A stretch of DNA of 64,000 nt, from NCBI RefSeq assembly GCF_024448335.1, contig NZ_JAMOHM010000004.1, positions 62,001 through 126,000 of the forward strand. The letters are read 5' to 3'. A program made the position numbers and the translations under genes. The notes under the pieces are model-generated. The model saw nothing but the letters and a program-made list of their open reading frames with translations. It did no database searches and was not told the origin of the DNA. This stretch comes from Stutzerimonas frequens (GTDB lineage: Bacteria > Pseudomonadota > Gammaproteobacteria > Pseudomonadales > Pseudomonadaceae). Below, in pieces: positions 38,145 through 46,916 of this stretch. Positions within the stretch are counted from its first letter, which is position 1. Each line of letters begins with the position of its first letter.

Positions 38145-38948
38145 CTAGGAAGGCTCACTGCACATCCAATGCCCGCGAATCATTTCCCTTAGCTGATCGA
38201 GGCTGAGAGTTGTTCGGCGCTTTCGGTGGATGACCGCATGGCAATTGGCGCACAAAGTAATCAAGTCGGTTTCCGGGTTAACGAGCTTCGCGCCATCGAA
38301 TTCAGAAATCGGCTGCACATGGTGCACGTGAATGTAGCCTCGTGCGTAATCGCCGTACGCCTTCTCGAAGTCAAAGCCGCACGCTTTACAGGCAGTACCA
38401 TGAATGGCGATGGCCTGGCACCTGAGCTTGGGGTCTCGCTCATAGCGGACGCCGAAGTAGCTCGTTGTGCTGCCTTCGACACCAGATCGGAAAGCCAAAG
38501 CATCTTCGCTTTCCTGCACCTCCGCGATCTGTAGAGGCTTGAGCTTAGCTCGCATCAGAATGCTCTGGTAGGTGCCTTGATCGATCGATCGGACACCGTC
38601 ACGCCAGTAATTACTCACCTTGGATGGCGGAATGGGCTCTAGGTAGGTATCGCCATCCTTAGCGAGAACAGGCCACTCGAATGGTTGGAATTCCTCGATC
38701 AGGGCAAACAGATCACCCTTTGAGCTGTTTGGATCGGGATAAACCTTGCCTATGCGAGCGATCCCGAAGTAATGCGGCAGGTCGGTCAGCCGCCGATCTG
38801 CGTAGGCTTTATCCTTCATCCCGCCTTTATAGTAGATGACCTGTATTCCAGGTTTGAGAATGGCGCTGTACCGCTTCGGATAATGGTAAACGGCACCAGT
38901 TTCATCGTCCCAAATCGAAACGTCGTTCTCAACGATGACAGCGGGCAT
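38145..38948 (-). CDS. HNH endonuclease with N-terminal unknown domain
   Basis: 267 residues. The C-terminal part is an HNH nuclease: Cys pair CKAC (187-190), HVHHVQPIS (207-215), CANCHAVIH (233-241), a zinc-stabilised beta-beta-alpha metal site. The N-terminal about 160 residues hold no motif I can name with certainty; sequence such as YYKGGMKDKAYADRRL and YFGIARIGKV recalls PUA/EVE-like or restriction-associated sensor domains. The start at 38948 has GGGAG at 7 nt; an ATG two codons earlier is possible. Convergent with the integrase. Candidate type IV-like restriction or other anti-phage cargo (inference). Confidence 0.82.
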   Translation of the reverse strand: MPAVIVENDVSIWDDETGAVYHYPKRYSAILKPGIQVIYYKGGMKDKAYADRRLTDLPHYFGIARIGKVYPDPNSSKGDLFALIEEFQPFEWPVLAKDGDTYLEPIPPSKVSNYWRDGVRSIDQGTYQSILMRAKLKPLQIAEVQESEDALAFRSGVEGSTTSYFGVRYERDPKLRCQAIAIHGTACKACGFDFEKAYGDYARGYIHVHHVQPISEFDGAKLVNPETDLITLCANCHAVIHRKRRTTLSLDQLREMIRGHWMCSEPS

Positions 38949-39166
38949 GAGCATACTCCCTTGCGCTTCGCGGCGTTACGGTCTGGCAGCTATGCGTGCA
39001 AAACGGACCAAGCACTTCATAACTGCGGACCACAGGTGGATTCGAACAAACAATCGAGAATCAGATTGAAGAAAACCTCGGGCAGTCCAGCTAGCGGCTC
39101 AACAGCTCGGCGCGTAGCGGGAGCTGTCTTGCTGCCTAGAAACACCCATCCAGCTAACGGAGTCTG

Positions 39167-39502
39167 CTACTCCGCTTTAATCCGTTCCCATTGGTGTTCG
39201 TAATAGGACGCCTCCTCCTTGCAATCGGCGCAAATCAGCCCGTCGGCAAACCTTGTATCCAAGGCCTCTATTAGCTCTTTTCCCTCTAATTCGCGCGAAC
39301 AACCATTGTGATGCCCGCCTGGGTTGACAACCCCCTCGCAAGTCTGGCGCATGAACGGCTCAAGAACGTGCTGCTGAGCAGGCGACAGGCTGCTGAACCC
39401 CCTATCAACGCCCGCCTGCGCGATCCCTGCGCATTTTGGATCACTGTCGTGAAACGCATCGCAGTCCAGCAGCTTTTTCAACACTTCCTCTTCAACACCC
39501 AT
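39167..39502 (-). CDS. Hypothetical protein with CxxC pair
   Basis: 111 residues, acidic and hydrophilic, no signal peptide. One CADC pair lies near residue 95 and further Cys/His residues (QTCEGVVNPGGHHNGC) near 54-69, together a possible zinc site. GGGAGGGGTGT precedes the start; 22 further in-frame codons are rejected for that reason. No family recognised. Same strand as the HNH gene, 219 bp upstream of it, so possibly co-expressed. Confidence 0.6.
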   Translation of the reverse strand: MGVEEEVLKKLLDCDAFHDSDPKCAGIAQAGVDRGFSSLSPAQQHVLEPFMRQTCEGVVNPGGHHNGCSRELEGKELIEALDTRFADGLICADCKEEASYYEHQWERIKAE

Positions 39503-39751
39503 ACACCCCTCCCAAGTAAAGACACTCAATGGATTCGAAACGCCAGGCGAAGCCCTATGACGACCCAAAGCAATCTATTGCATTTCGCCAGCATTAACAA
39601 AACGGATGCTCAACAGAATTCTCAAACCTCTATACCCATCTGAGAGACGCCAAGCTCGCGTACCGGGACTATCAAAAAACCTGTAGATGCAGGGCAATTG
39701 ATCGAACTATCATTTGCCCATCAAATCTAGAGTTACTTGAGAAAACTCCCC

Positions 39752-40378
39752 ATGAAAGCCCGCCTGTACCTGAGAGCATCGACGAAGGACCAAGACAGCC
39801 ACCGCGCAGAGCAGATCTTGCGAGAGTTTGCGGCTGAACGAGGCATGACCATTGCCGGCATCTACGCCGAGAACATTAGCGGCACGAAGTTGGAGCGCCC
39901 GGAGCTGATTCGCCTGCTCGATGAAGCTGAGCCGGCTGATGTGCTGCTATGTGAAAGCGTGGACAGGCTGTCCCGCTTGTCTCAGGACGAATGGAAACAG
40001 CTTCGCAGCATGATCGAATGTAAGGGACTCAGGTTAGTAGTGGTAGACCTACCGACCACGCACCAGCTAGCCAACAGCGATGACATCGCTAGTCAGGTTC
40101 TAAGGGTTATCAACGATATGCTTCTTGACCTGATGGCAACCATGGCACGACTCGACCAACAGAAACGAGTCGAGCGGATCAAACAAGGCCTTGAGCGCCG
40201 CAAGGAGCGCGGCGAGATGATTAAAACCCGTGGCAAGTCGAAATCATGGGTTACAGCCCAAGAGATGCTGTTGAAGTTTCCGGACGCCTCTGCTGAGGAG
40301 ATCGCAAGGTTGGCAAAGTGCGGAGTGGCAACTGTTTATCGAGCCAAGGCCGAACTTCCGAAATCCTTACACATATAA
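39752..40378 (+). CDS. Serine recombinase (resolvase/invertase family)
   Basis: 208 residues. The resolvase N-terminal catalytic domain begins MKARLYLRASTKDQDSHRAE with the nucleophile Ser in LRAST (near 10) and the conserved ESVDRLSRLS (near 73-82). The C-terminal end has a helix-turn-helix (SAEEIARLAKCGVATVYRAK). The start is placed at the ATG beginning the beta strand; a TTG five codons upstream is possible. Could resolve multimers, invert DNA or promote plasmid-like maintenance of the element. Confidence 0.88.
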   Translation: MKARLYLRASTKDQDSHRAEQILREFAAERGMTIAGIYAENISGTKLERPELIRLLDEAEPADVLLCESVDRLSRLSQDEWKQLRSMIECKGLRLVVVDLPTTHQLANSDDIASQVLRVINDMLLDLMATMARLDQQKRVERIKQGLERRKERGEMIKTRGKSKSWVTAQEMLLKFPDASAEEIARLAKCGVATVYRAKAELPKSLHI

Positions 40379-40532
40379 GAAAGCCGAAGTCAAGCATAAC
40401 TCTAGACACAAGACGCTAAACGCAATTACAATATTGGCGCTGAATTAAACAGCGCCTTAAACCATGAACCATAAACACTTGGAGGACGCCCTATCGGGAA
40501 GAATTTTTCACATCGTTGCTAAGGGGTAACGA

Positions 40533-40952
40533 ATGCAATACCTAGAGACAACTGCTAAGCAGTTCATGCAATCCGACAACGGCAGCTATTCGCGCCTTGC
40601 CGATCTACTTAACAAACTCGCTCCCCGCTCTGACGGCTCCCGTTGGACAAAAAATTCCGCTTACCACTTCTGCCGAACCCATGGCATCAAATCAAGCCGA
40701 CGATGCCGCAATCAGCCAACTGCCGGCTGCACTCAACGCGCTAAAACTCGCCAAGCCATCATCAGCGCAACTCTCGACGCACTCACAGCCGATGGCAAAA
40801 CCATCTTCGATATAGCTCCGGTCGAGCTGAAAACAATCGTTAGGCTGTCAGGCGCGCCGATGTTCAACGTGCGCAACAACTGGCACGAGCTAACGAATGA
40901 ACTCAATGCGCTGGCAGGTCTGCCACCGTCCCTGCTTATCGTTGAAGAGTAA
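40533..40952 (+). CDS. Hypothetical protein, element 1
   Basis: 139 residues, basic in the middle (SSRRCRNQPTAGCTQRAKTR). No family recognised. Ends 5 bp before the next gene on the same strand, suggesting an operon 40533-42676 that ends in the replication initiator. Confidence 0.55.
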   Translation: MQYLETTAKQFMQSDNGSYSRLADLLNKLAPRSDGSRWTKNSAYHFCRTHGIKSSRRCRNQPTAGCTQRAKTRQAIISATLDALTADGKTIFDIAPVELKTIVRLSGAPMFNVRNNWHELTNELNALAGLPPSLLIVEE

Positions 40953-40957
40953 GCGCA

Positions 40958-41548
40958 ATGAGCTCGAAGACCACACCGGACATCGAAGCCCAAGCCGTCA
41001 TACTTCGCGAAGCGGGTTATTCCTGCCCAGCCATCGCTGACAAGCTCGACCTATCCCTATCTACCACTAAGCGCATTCTGAAGCGCCGCAGCGCTGTTGC
41101 TGGTGCTGCAACCGAAAGTCTTGTCGAGCAAGCACGTCAAGGCATGCTCAACACCGCCTTCGATCTGGACGCGGTACAACAGCACGCCGCCGCGCTGGTG
41201 CTGGACGATCTCGCATTGTCCCGCATGATCCGGGGGAAGGTAGTAGAAGCTATGGAAGCGCTCGACCCCAGCACCAGCACGCCTTACCAAATGATGCGAA
41301 CAGTGGTGGCAGCAGCCACAGCGCTTGATCTCACGCAGAAGGTGGCGCGCCGTGCCCTGCCGCTTGATCGCTTGGCAGAAGCCACGCATGTTGAAGAGCT
41401 GTCCGAGCTTCGCATTCGAATCATGACCGACGATGACGTCCGAGAGATTCGAGAGCAGCAGCGCCGCGAAGCAGCCGAGCGCATCACAGGCAACTCACTG
41501 CTGACCGAAGAAGAAGACAACGGGGTAGTGGAGCTGGTGCAGGACTGA
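40958..41548 (+). CDS. Helix-turn-helix hypothetical protein, element 1
   Basis: 196 residues. The N-terminal region has an HTH of the ILREAGYSCPAIADKLDLSLSTTKRIL type (near 15-43), as in resolvase or small-terminase-like DNA-binding domains; the rest is helical and ends acidic (TEEEDNGVVELVQD). Might be a regulator of the element or an accessory DNA-binding factor. Function unknown. Confidence 0.6.
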   Translation: MSSKTTPDIEAQAVILREAGYSCPAIADKLDLSLSTTKRILKRRSAVAGAATESLVEQARQGMLNTAFDLDAVQQHAAALVLDDLALSRMIRGKVVEAMEALDPSTSTPYQMMRTVVAAATALDLTQKVARRALPLDRLAEATHVEELSELRIRIMTDDDVREIREQQRREAAERITGNSLLTEEEDNGVVELVQD

Positions 41549-41707
41549 CATCTACAACGAACCGACACCGGGCCGAACATGACACCACGAGCCCGGTTGT
41601 CGAATCCTTAGAAAAACAAAGCCAACTAGACCCCATAGCGCTCAATGCGCAGACCTGAAAATTGAAAATCAGGCAGAGGGACGGAGGCGACAACGAGCAT
41701 TGGACAG

Positions 41708-42676
41708 ATGCAGGACTTCAACGATTCTGAAAACGTAACCGACGCCCGGCTAGAAGTAATTCGTGAGGGTATGAGGGAGGCTGTCAGGGAAGACATTCGA
41801 GACAGCACAATCGACCACCTATTTTTGCCAGTGAGCGCTTGTACGAGCGATGCGCCATCAGAGCTTCTGCAAAAACCCGTAAATTTCGGGACTCCAAAAA
41901 ACGCCTCACCGCTAGTAACCACGGTGCTTTCAAAGCAGTTCGCTATGGCTAAGACCAGTATACTAGGGAGGAATACAAGCAATACCCTTCACACCAACCA
42001 GAAGCCTCATACGCTCTTGGAAGGGGTACAGCCCAAGACGTTTGTATTCCGTTCATGGCGAGATACGGACGACAACCACAAGCTGATGCTTGCAGTGGCA
42101 CCGCTACTAGACAGGGCGGCTGAACTGACCTACGAGTGCAAAGCCTTCACCCTGATCCTGAACAGCAAGCTAAGCAAGCGGCTCGACCAGGGCGACCAAA
42201 CTGCACCGGAGCAAATCAGAGACCAGATGGTTCGCAAGGTTCGCGAGGCATTGGGAGGCGATGCTTGGTTTCTCTATTCACTCGAAAAAAGCCCAGCGGT
42301 TCTAACGAAGGATGGCAGCCGTAGGCGCTGGCACCTTCACGGGCTCATCATTGGACCTACTGGGTTTGCAGCTCAAGGCCAGACCAAGCTTCGTCGCGCA
42401 CTACGCCGCGTGAAGGGCGAAGCTGACAGCGACCTTATGTTCACCACTCCCGGCTCCGATATCGAGCGAGAAGGCTTCGCCAGTGCGCTTGGATGGGCCG
42501 CATACTGTGCGAAGAACAAGCTATCAGTGCTCGCAGACTCTAGGCTCAAAGAGTTTTACGATCTGCCCCCCGGTAAAGCGACTTACATTTCCAGCGAACT
42601 ACTACGGCTGACAAAGGCGCACTACCAGAGCACCGTCCTGATACATGCCAACCACCACGCCCGGAAAGGCACCTAG
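41708..42676 (+). CDS. HUH-type replication initiator (inovirus Gp2/YagK-like)
   Basis: 322 residues. The C-terminal half (about 115-300) resembles the inovirus Gp2/YagK-YfjJ replication proteins. It has the metal-binding HUH motif WHLHGLI (His209, His211) and, downstream, WAAYCAKNKL with Tyr266 and Lys269 as the candidate nicking Tyr and its supporting Lys. Such enzymes nick one strand at an origin and start rolling-circle replication or mobilisation. It ends before a noncoding stretch with repeats that may hold the origin. Likely the last gene of the 40533-42676 operon. Confidence 0.75.
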   Translation: MQDFNDSENVTDARLEVIREGMREAVREDIRDSTIDHLFLPVSACTSDAPSELLQKPVNFGTPKNASPLVTTVLSKQFAMAKTSILGRNTSNTLHTNQKPHTLLEGVQPKTFVFRSWRDTDDNHKLMLAVAPLLDRAAELTYECKAFTLILNSKLSKRLDQGDQTAPEQIRDQMVRKVREALGGDAWFLYSLEKSPAVLTKDGSRRRWHLHGLIIGPTGFAAQGQTKLRRALRRVKGEADSDLMFTTPGSDIEREGFASALGWAAYCAKNKLSVLADSRLKEFYDLPPGKATYISSELLRLTKAHYQSTVLIHANHHARKGT

Positions 42677-42710
42677 AACGCTCATAGCGATGCGATCTGA
42701 CAAAAGACCG
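42672..42710 (+). repeat. 39-bp direct repeat, copy 1
   Basis: Begins CCTAGAACGCTCATAGCGAT; matches copy 2 (42899-42937) at 37 of 39 positions. The first copy overlaps the end of the replication gene. Confidence 0.8.
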
Positions 42711-43177
42711 TACAGGCAGCGCCAAAGCTAGATCGAAGCGTATAGAGCCTCACAGAAGGCTTTGCAGCGAATCACGGCATTAGGGGTGCCACGGCACCAA
42801 CACAGCCAGCAGAATCGAGACGAGTCACGCCAAACTGCCGGACTGCCGGACTGCTCCTAGAACCGGCGAGCACCAGCACCAGCACAGCCAAGAAGCCGCC
42901 TAGAACGCGCATAGCGATGCGATCTCACAAAAGACCGGCAGACCAAGCGGACAACAAAAAACAGCGCTCTAAACGCCATCTTAGAGCTTACAGCAAAGCG
43001 GGCGAACCCAAAAAAACGAGAGCACAAAAAATCAGTGGTAGTTGAACTAACTAACCACTGACTGAAGTACGAGCTTGGACGGTTTGAATTATACACAGAA
43101 CTTACCGACACCGGCAGACTTCCCGATATCGCGAACCATCGCTACTGTATTCACGCCAACGAAACAGGAGCAAAACC
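42677..43177. other. Noncoding repeat-rich stretch, candidate origin
   Basis: No convincing gene. It holds most of the first and all of the second 39-bp direct repeat, short iterations of AACTGCCGGACTGCCGGACTG type (42832-42858), AGCACC repeats, and a small GGGGTGCC/GGCACC hairpin near 42785. Location directly behind the HUH initiator fits a double-strand origin or nick site (inference). Confidence 0.5.
42899..42937 (+). repeat. 39-bp direct repeat, copy 2
   Basis: Begins CCTAGAACGCGCATAGCGAT; two mismatches to copy 1. Confidence 0.8.
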
Positions 43178-43345
43178 ATGCAGCACGAAGTTATAAGCTA
43201 CTCAGCAGCGTGCGAACTGATTGAACAGTTAGACGCCATCGAAGTACATAGCGCCGGATGGGCGCAGACGTTTAGAGCGGAGAACAATGGGAAGCCGATA
43301 TACACTCAATTTCTCGGCGAGGGTGATAGCCTGCTTATTCGCTAG
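43178..43345 (+). CDS. 55-residue hypothetical protein
   Basis: An ATG preceded by ACAGGAGCAAAACC opens a frame of 55 residues beginning MQHEVISYSAACELIEQLDA and ending GDSLLIR. Soluble, acidic, balanced composition and a good ribosome site support a real gene; no family recognised. Confidence 0.55.
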   Translation: MQHEVISYSAACELIEQLDAIEVHSAGWAQTFRAENNGKPIYTQFLGEGDSLLIR

Positions 43346-43500
43346 AACAAGGCAAAAACCTACTGAAAAACGACGAACTAATCTCAAGCAAAGATACAGA
43401 TCATGGCAGCAAGCAGGCACAAATGACCATCAATTTAAAGATTAGCGAAACACCTGAAATTAACCACCCACATCACAGGCATACGAAGAGGCCTCCAAAC

Positions 43501-43854
43501 TCAATCTTGGCTGATGTCCTTGCGTGCACCAGTATCCGATATCAACGGCTGATTGCCAGACTCAGCCATTGGTGCCGGCTCCCTTTTTCTGAGTATGCTT
43601 ATGACCCACGCAAGAAGCACAGCGCCAAAACCCATCATTATGTATGGGTCAGGCACCCGCTTTAGAATCGCCCCTATTAACCCAAGCACAAGAAATCCGA
43701 GCGTAGGACCAGGCGCTCGAACGAGGCAGTAAAGCAGAAACAGGATGCCAGCGATTATCAAAAGCTGAACGGCTTTAGCCAAAACACCTATCGCTAGCAT
43801 GGCTAGAGCCACCTTCCACACGAATGCACCAGAGTTGCCGCTCTTCCTTGACAT
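43501..43854 (-). CDS. Small membrane protein, element 1
   Basis: 117 residues with about three hydrophobic helices (VALAMLAIGVLAKAVQLLII, GILFLLYCLVRA, LGFLVLGLIGAILK and IMMGFGAVLLAWVISILRK) and a soluble polar C-terminal tail. No family recognised. Alone on the minus strand at the right end of the element, the position where cargo genes of integrative elements are often found. Confidence 0.65.
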   Translation of the reverse strand: MSRKSGNSGAFVWKVALAMLAIGVLAKAVQLLIIAGILFLLYCLVRAPGPTLGFLVLGLIGAILKRVPDPYIMMGFGAVLLAWVISILRKREPAPMAESGNQPLISDTGARKDISQD

Positions 43855-44304
43855 GCAGGTAGCCTCTAGAGGTTATGCCGAAAGGTATAAAAATTGTCTG
43901 CTACTGGAATATAGCTCTCCGAATATAGCAGGGTTATGGCTACAGGCGTTCACCGAATGAACTCCTTGTGAACCGTATGAGTGCTTTCGCCCATCTATTA
44001 ATGATGCTGCCGAGAGTCGGTACCACTAACGAGCCCCTCCTCTCGAGCGCATAGCGCTGGCGCTCGATGTTGAGCCAGCCTCACTTCCGACCCTGATCGA
44101 CGGTGCCTGAATTTCGCTTAGCTCGCGCAGCGCCGCACTTTTCGGACGCCGGTTCAAATCCCTCTAGTCCAGACATGCCGCAACGTATATTCTGCGTGAA
44201 CCATCAACCACGCCCACCTAGGTGTGACATCGAGGCACTGGCGCTGCGGCTCAAACGTACGGGTTCTGTAGCTTGCAATGGGGAACGGGAAATGCGGTTG
44301 ACCA
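43855..44304. other. Right-end noncoding region of element 1
   Basis: No gene seen. It contains the right copy of the 15-bp candidate arm site (44220-44234) and, at 44142-44173, a degenerate T-arm-like sequence (GGTTCAAATCCCTCTAGTCCA) that resembles the ssrA 3' end, possibly a remnant of an earlier attachment site. Confidence 0.5.
44220..44234 (+). repeat. Candidate integrase arm site, right
   Basis: AGGTGTGACATCGAG, identical and in the same orientation as 36227-36241. Confidence 0.5.
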
Positions 44305-44321
44305 TCCCCCCGGCTCCACCA
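44305..44321 (+). repeat. attR of element 1 / attL of next module
   Basis: Exact second copy of the 17-bp ssrA end TCCCCCCGGCTCCACCA. A second integrase module starts 99 bp downstream in the same orientation, as in tandem insertions at one site. Confidence 0.85.
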
Positions 44322-44329
44322 ATTCAACA

Positions 44330-44358
44330 CTGAAACCCGTCTAGAACGCGGGTTTCAG
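44330..44358 (+). terminator. Hairpin directly behind the second ssrA-end copy
   Basis: The 10-bp perfect stem CTGAAACCCG / CGGGTTTCAG with a 9-nt loop. It occupies the same relative position as the terminator behind attL, so this module too seems to carry its own replacement ssrA terminator. No U-run. Confidence 0.55.
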
Positions 44359-44419
44359 CCCAGATTTGATGGCATTGGATTACTCACAGTCCGTCTGTGA
44401 ATCCAAAAGGTATGCCATC

Positions 44420-46861
44420 ATGTCCAAGCGCCAAAGCAAAACGGGTGTCCCCCACCTGGTCTATCAAGCCAACACTGGCTTCCAGTACTACCTCACATTC
44501 CCTAAGCATTTCGCGGCCAACCCGAAACTGCCTGCGCAAATCCGGTGGTCGCTCAGCCACGACGAAGCCCTGGCCCGCGATCTCGCTAAGTACCTGAATG
44601 CTTCTTTCGAGCAGTTCCTTGCCAAGGCAACCGAGCACTATGTCGAGCTCTTTTCTGACCGCCTGCTGGTTGACCTCCAAAGGTTTCACTTAGCGGTAGC
44701 GGAAGCACTCAAATTCGCCGACCGGGTTTGGAAAGTCCGTCCGTCGCCCATGAAGCTCGCGAACCAAGACCTTTCGGTCGCCCACGCTCGCATGATGAAA
44801 GAGAGTGCCGAGCGTGTAGTGCTCTATAGCCACGAGCCAGGGGGCGAAATTTTCTTCGCACTGACACCAACGCCCGCACTGGTAAAAGCGCTTGGGGTCG
44901 GGTTCGTACGCTTTGACTGGCCGCTCGGAACCAACAACCAGAACGTGGCGAGCGACGCTGCCCGGTACATTTACGCCGCCCTTGATGTACTCGAGACCGT
45001 CCCACCCTCCCCAGGGCGCTATTCGAAAGAATCTCCTGCATTTGCAGCGATGACGCTTTATGAATACCTGTGCCATGCCCGCCCAGACCAGGGTCGGAAT
45101 CTCATGCACATCCCCCCAGCACTACCGCAATCTCGGCAAGCTTTGCATTTTCATCTTCAGCAAGCCAACGCGATGCATCTGAAGCTCCGCATCATTGATC
45201 GAGCGCTCTTGGTGCAGGAGGGATCGGGGCTTTATGTGATGCTTATCGAACTCGATCCGCTGTGCATGAAAGCGCATCTGAGAGAAAAGAAAAGCTTTCG
45301 GGTTGAGCTGCTCACTAGCTCCATCATCATTGCGGTCCTCATGCTGACGTATACGCTGCAGAAGGTTGATAAGGTGCTGTTGCGTTACTTTCAGGAAGAC
45401 GATCACCAAGATCCTTACGCCCAAGCCATGCAGGAAATCGGTGACCTGGTTCGGCGGATGTTGGGTTCTGCTGCAACCGCCGAGCCTATGCAGACGATTC
45501 CGGAGCTGAACTCGCCGACAGATGCTGTGGCACCGCCACAGGATCCAGGCACGCTCGCGTTGCTGAATGCGCTCGGGAGCGTTCTGCCCGACGCGCAGAA
45601 AGCCAAGCTTGAAACCCTCTTTACGCAACCCTCCGTCAACGATCGCATTGTCTCGCCGGCGCGTGGTTCAAACGCAGGGTTGAGCCTCGCAGCTTTGGTA
45701 AAGGAATACGAAGAACGGCAAATTCGTGAAGGCGCCTGGGCTAACCCGCGGACTCGCATTACCGCAAAGGCCCGCCTGGAAGGCCTGTGCGAGCTGCTTG
45801 GCGGGCACCGGCAAGTCGAGACGCTGACTCGCGCTGAATTCAACACGCTACGCGATCATCTGCGTAGCTATCCGAAGAACCGGCATCGCCTCCGTGCCAC
45901 GCGTAACCAGCCGCTAAGTAAGATCATTAGCGACGGTAAGTTCGAGCCAATCAACCCTCGCACTGCGAAAAAGTTTTTTGAGCTGGCAAGGGCCCTTGTC
46001 ACCTACGCTCATGATCAGGGTTACATCACCGAAAATATCGCGGCCGGATTGGCATTCAGCACCAAAGGAGCCGAGGCGCCGAGGAAGCGCACGTATAGCC
46101 CAAGCCAGATCGAGAAACTTCTTCACGGTCCGGCCTACACACTGACCACGCCGCCGCGCTGGCGCTTGGATGACTACAAGTTTTGGCTGCCGCTGCTTGG
46201 CCTTTTTACAGGCGCAAGGCTAAGTGAGCTGTGCCAGCTACGGCTCGAAGACATTCGGCAAGAACTCGGCGTCTGGCTCATCAGCATCAATCGAAGCGGG
46301 TCGAAACAGCTGAAGACGTCCGATTCGGAAAGGTTGGTGCCGATTCACCGGCAGCTTATCGAGTCGGGCTTCCTGGAGTTTCATCAAGCACGCCTGGAAG
46401 CTGTCGAGCGAGACGGCAAGGCTCCGCTTTTCGACAATATTCGGGTATACGGCGACCTTTCTCCCGGGCATGTTGCGAGCCGTTGGTTTCTCGGCTCAAG
46501 CCAGATTAGCCGGGGTTACCTTGGGCTTTGCGGCCTGGGAGATGACGGCCTGACGTACCACGGTCTGCGCCACACCTTTATCAATCAATTTCGCAGACAG
46601 AACCTTGACCTGGCGAAAGCCAAAGCGCTTGTAGGCCACTCGGATAAAAGTACCACCGGTGGGTACGGCGACTGCTATCCGTCTGACGTGCTCAAAGACG
46701 AGCTCGACAAGCTCGATTTCGGGCTAGGGCTGGGACACATCCATTACCGGCACTATCAAGAGTTACGAGAACGCCAGGGCGTTTTCAATGTCGGTCGCCC
46801 GGTTGGCACCCCCTTCCCCAGCGTGCGGGTTGCTAAGCGACACTGGAAAACGTACGCATAA
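44420..46861 (+). CDS. Large tyrosine recombinase (813 aa)
   Basis: Tyrosine integrase, much longer than usual. Residues 1 to about 400 form an extended N-terminal region beginning SKRQSKTGVPHLVYQANTG, similar in style to the 36276 integrase but larger. The catalytic domain (about 560-790) keeps all key residues: TGARLSELCQL (Arg I), YHGLRHTFINQF (HxxR), GHSDKSTTGGYGD (His and nucleophile Tyr). AAGG lies 9 nt before the chosen ATG; an ATG 18 codons earlier lacks support. First gene behind the second ssrA-end copy. Confidence 0.9.
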   Translation: MSKRQSKTGVPHLVYQANTGFQYYLTFPKHFAANPKLPAQIRWSLSHDEALARDLAKYLNASFEQFLAKATEHYVELFSDRLLVDLQRFHLAVAEALKFADRVWKVRPSPMKLANQDLSVAHARMMKESAERVVLYSHEPGGEIFFALTPTPALVKALGVGFVRFDWPLGTNNQNVASDAARYIYAALDVLETVPPSPGRYSKESPAFAAMTLYEYLCHARPDQGRNLMHIPPALPQSRQALHFHLQQANAMHLKLRIIDRALLVQEGSGLYVMLIELDPLCMKAHLREKKSFRVELLTSSIIIAVLMLTYTLQKVDKVLLRYFQEDDHQDPYAQAMQEIGDLVRRMLGSAATAEPMQTIPELNSPTDAVAPPQDPGTLALLNALGSVLPDAQKAKLETLFTQPSVNDRIVSPARGSNAGLSLAALVKEYEERQIREGAWANPRTRITAKARLEGLCELLGGHRQVETLTRAEFNTLRDHLRSYPKNRHRLRATRNQPLSKIISDGKFEPINPRTAKKFFELARALVTYAHDQGYITENIAAGLAFSTKGAEAPRKRTYSPSQIEKLLHGPAYTLTTPPRWRLDDYKFWLPLLGLFTGARLSELCQLRLEDIRQELGVWLISINRSGSKQLKTSDSERLVPIHRQLIESGFLEFHQARLEAVERDGKAPLFDNIRVYGDLSPGHVASRWFLGSSQISRGYLGLCGLGDDGLTYHGLRHTFINQFRRQNLDLAKAKALVGHSDKSTTGGYGDCYPSDVLKDELDKLDFGLGLGHIHYRHYQELRERQGVFNVGRPVGTPFPSVRVAKRHWKTYA

Positions 46862-46872
46862 TATTCAGCTAA

Positions 46873-46901
46873 TAAAAGGTAGGGGCTCGCTCTTACCTTT
46901 T
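46873..46901 (+). terminator. Terminator after the 813-aa recombinase
   Basis: The stem AAAAGGTA / TACCTTTT with a 12-nt loop just after the stop codon. Confidence 0.65.
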
Positions 46902-46916
46902 GCTCATCTTGCGATT

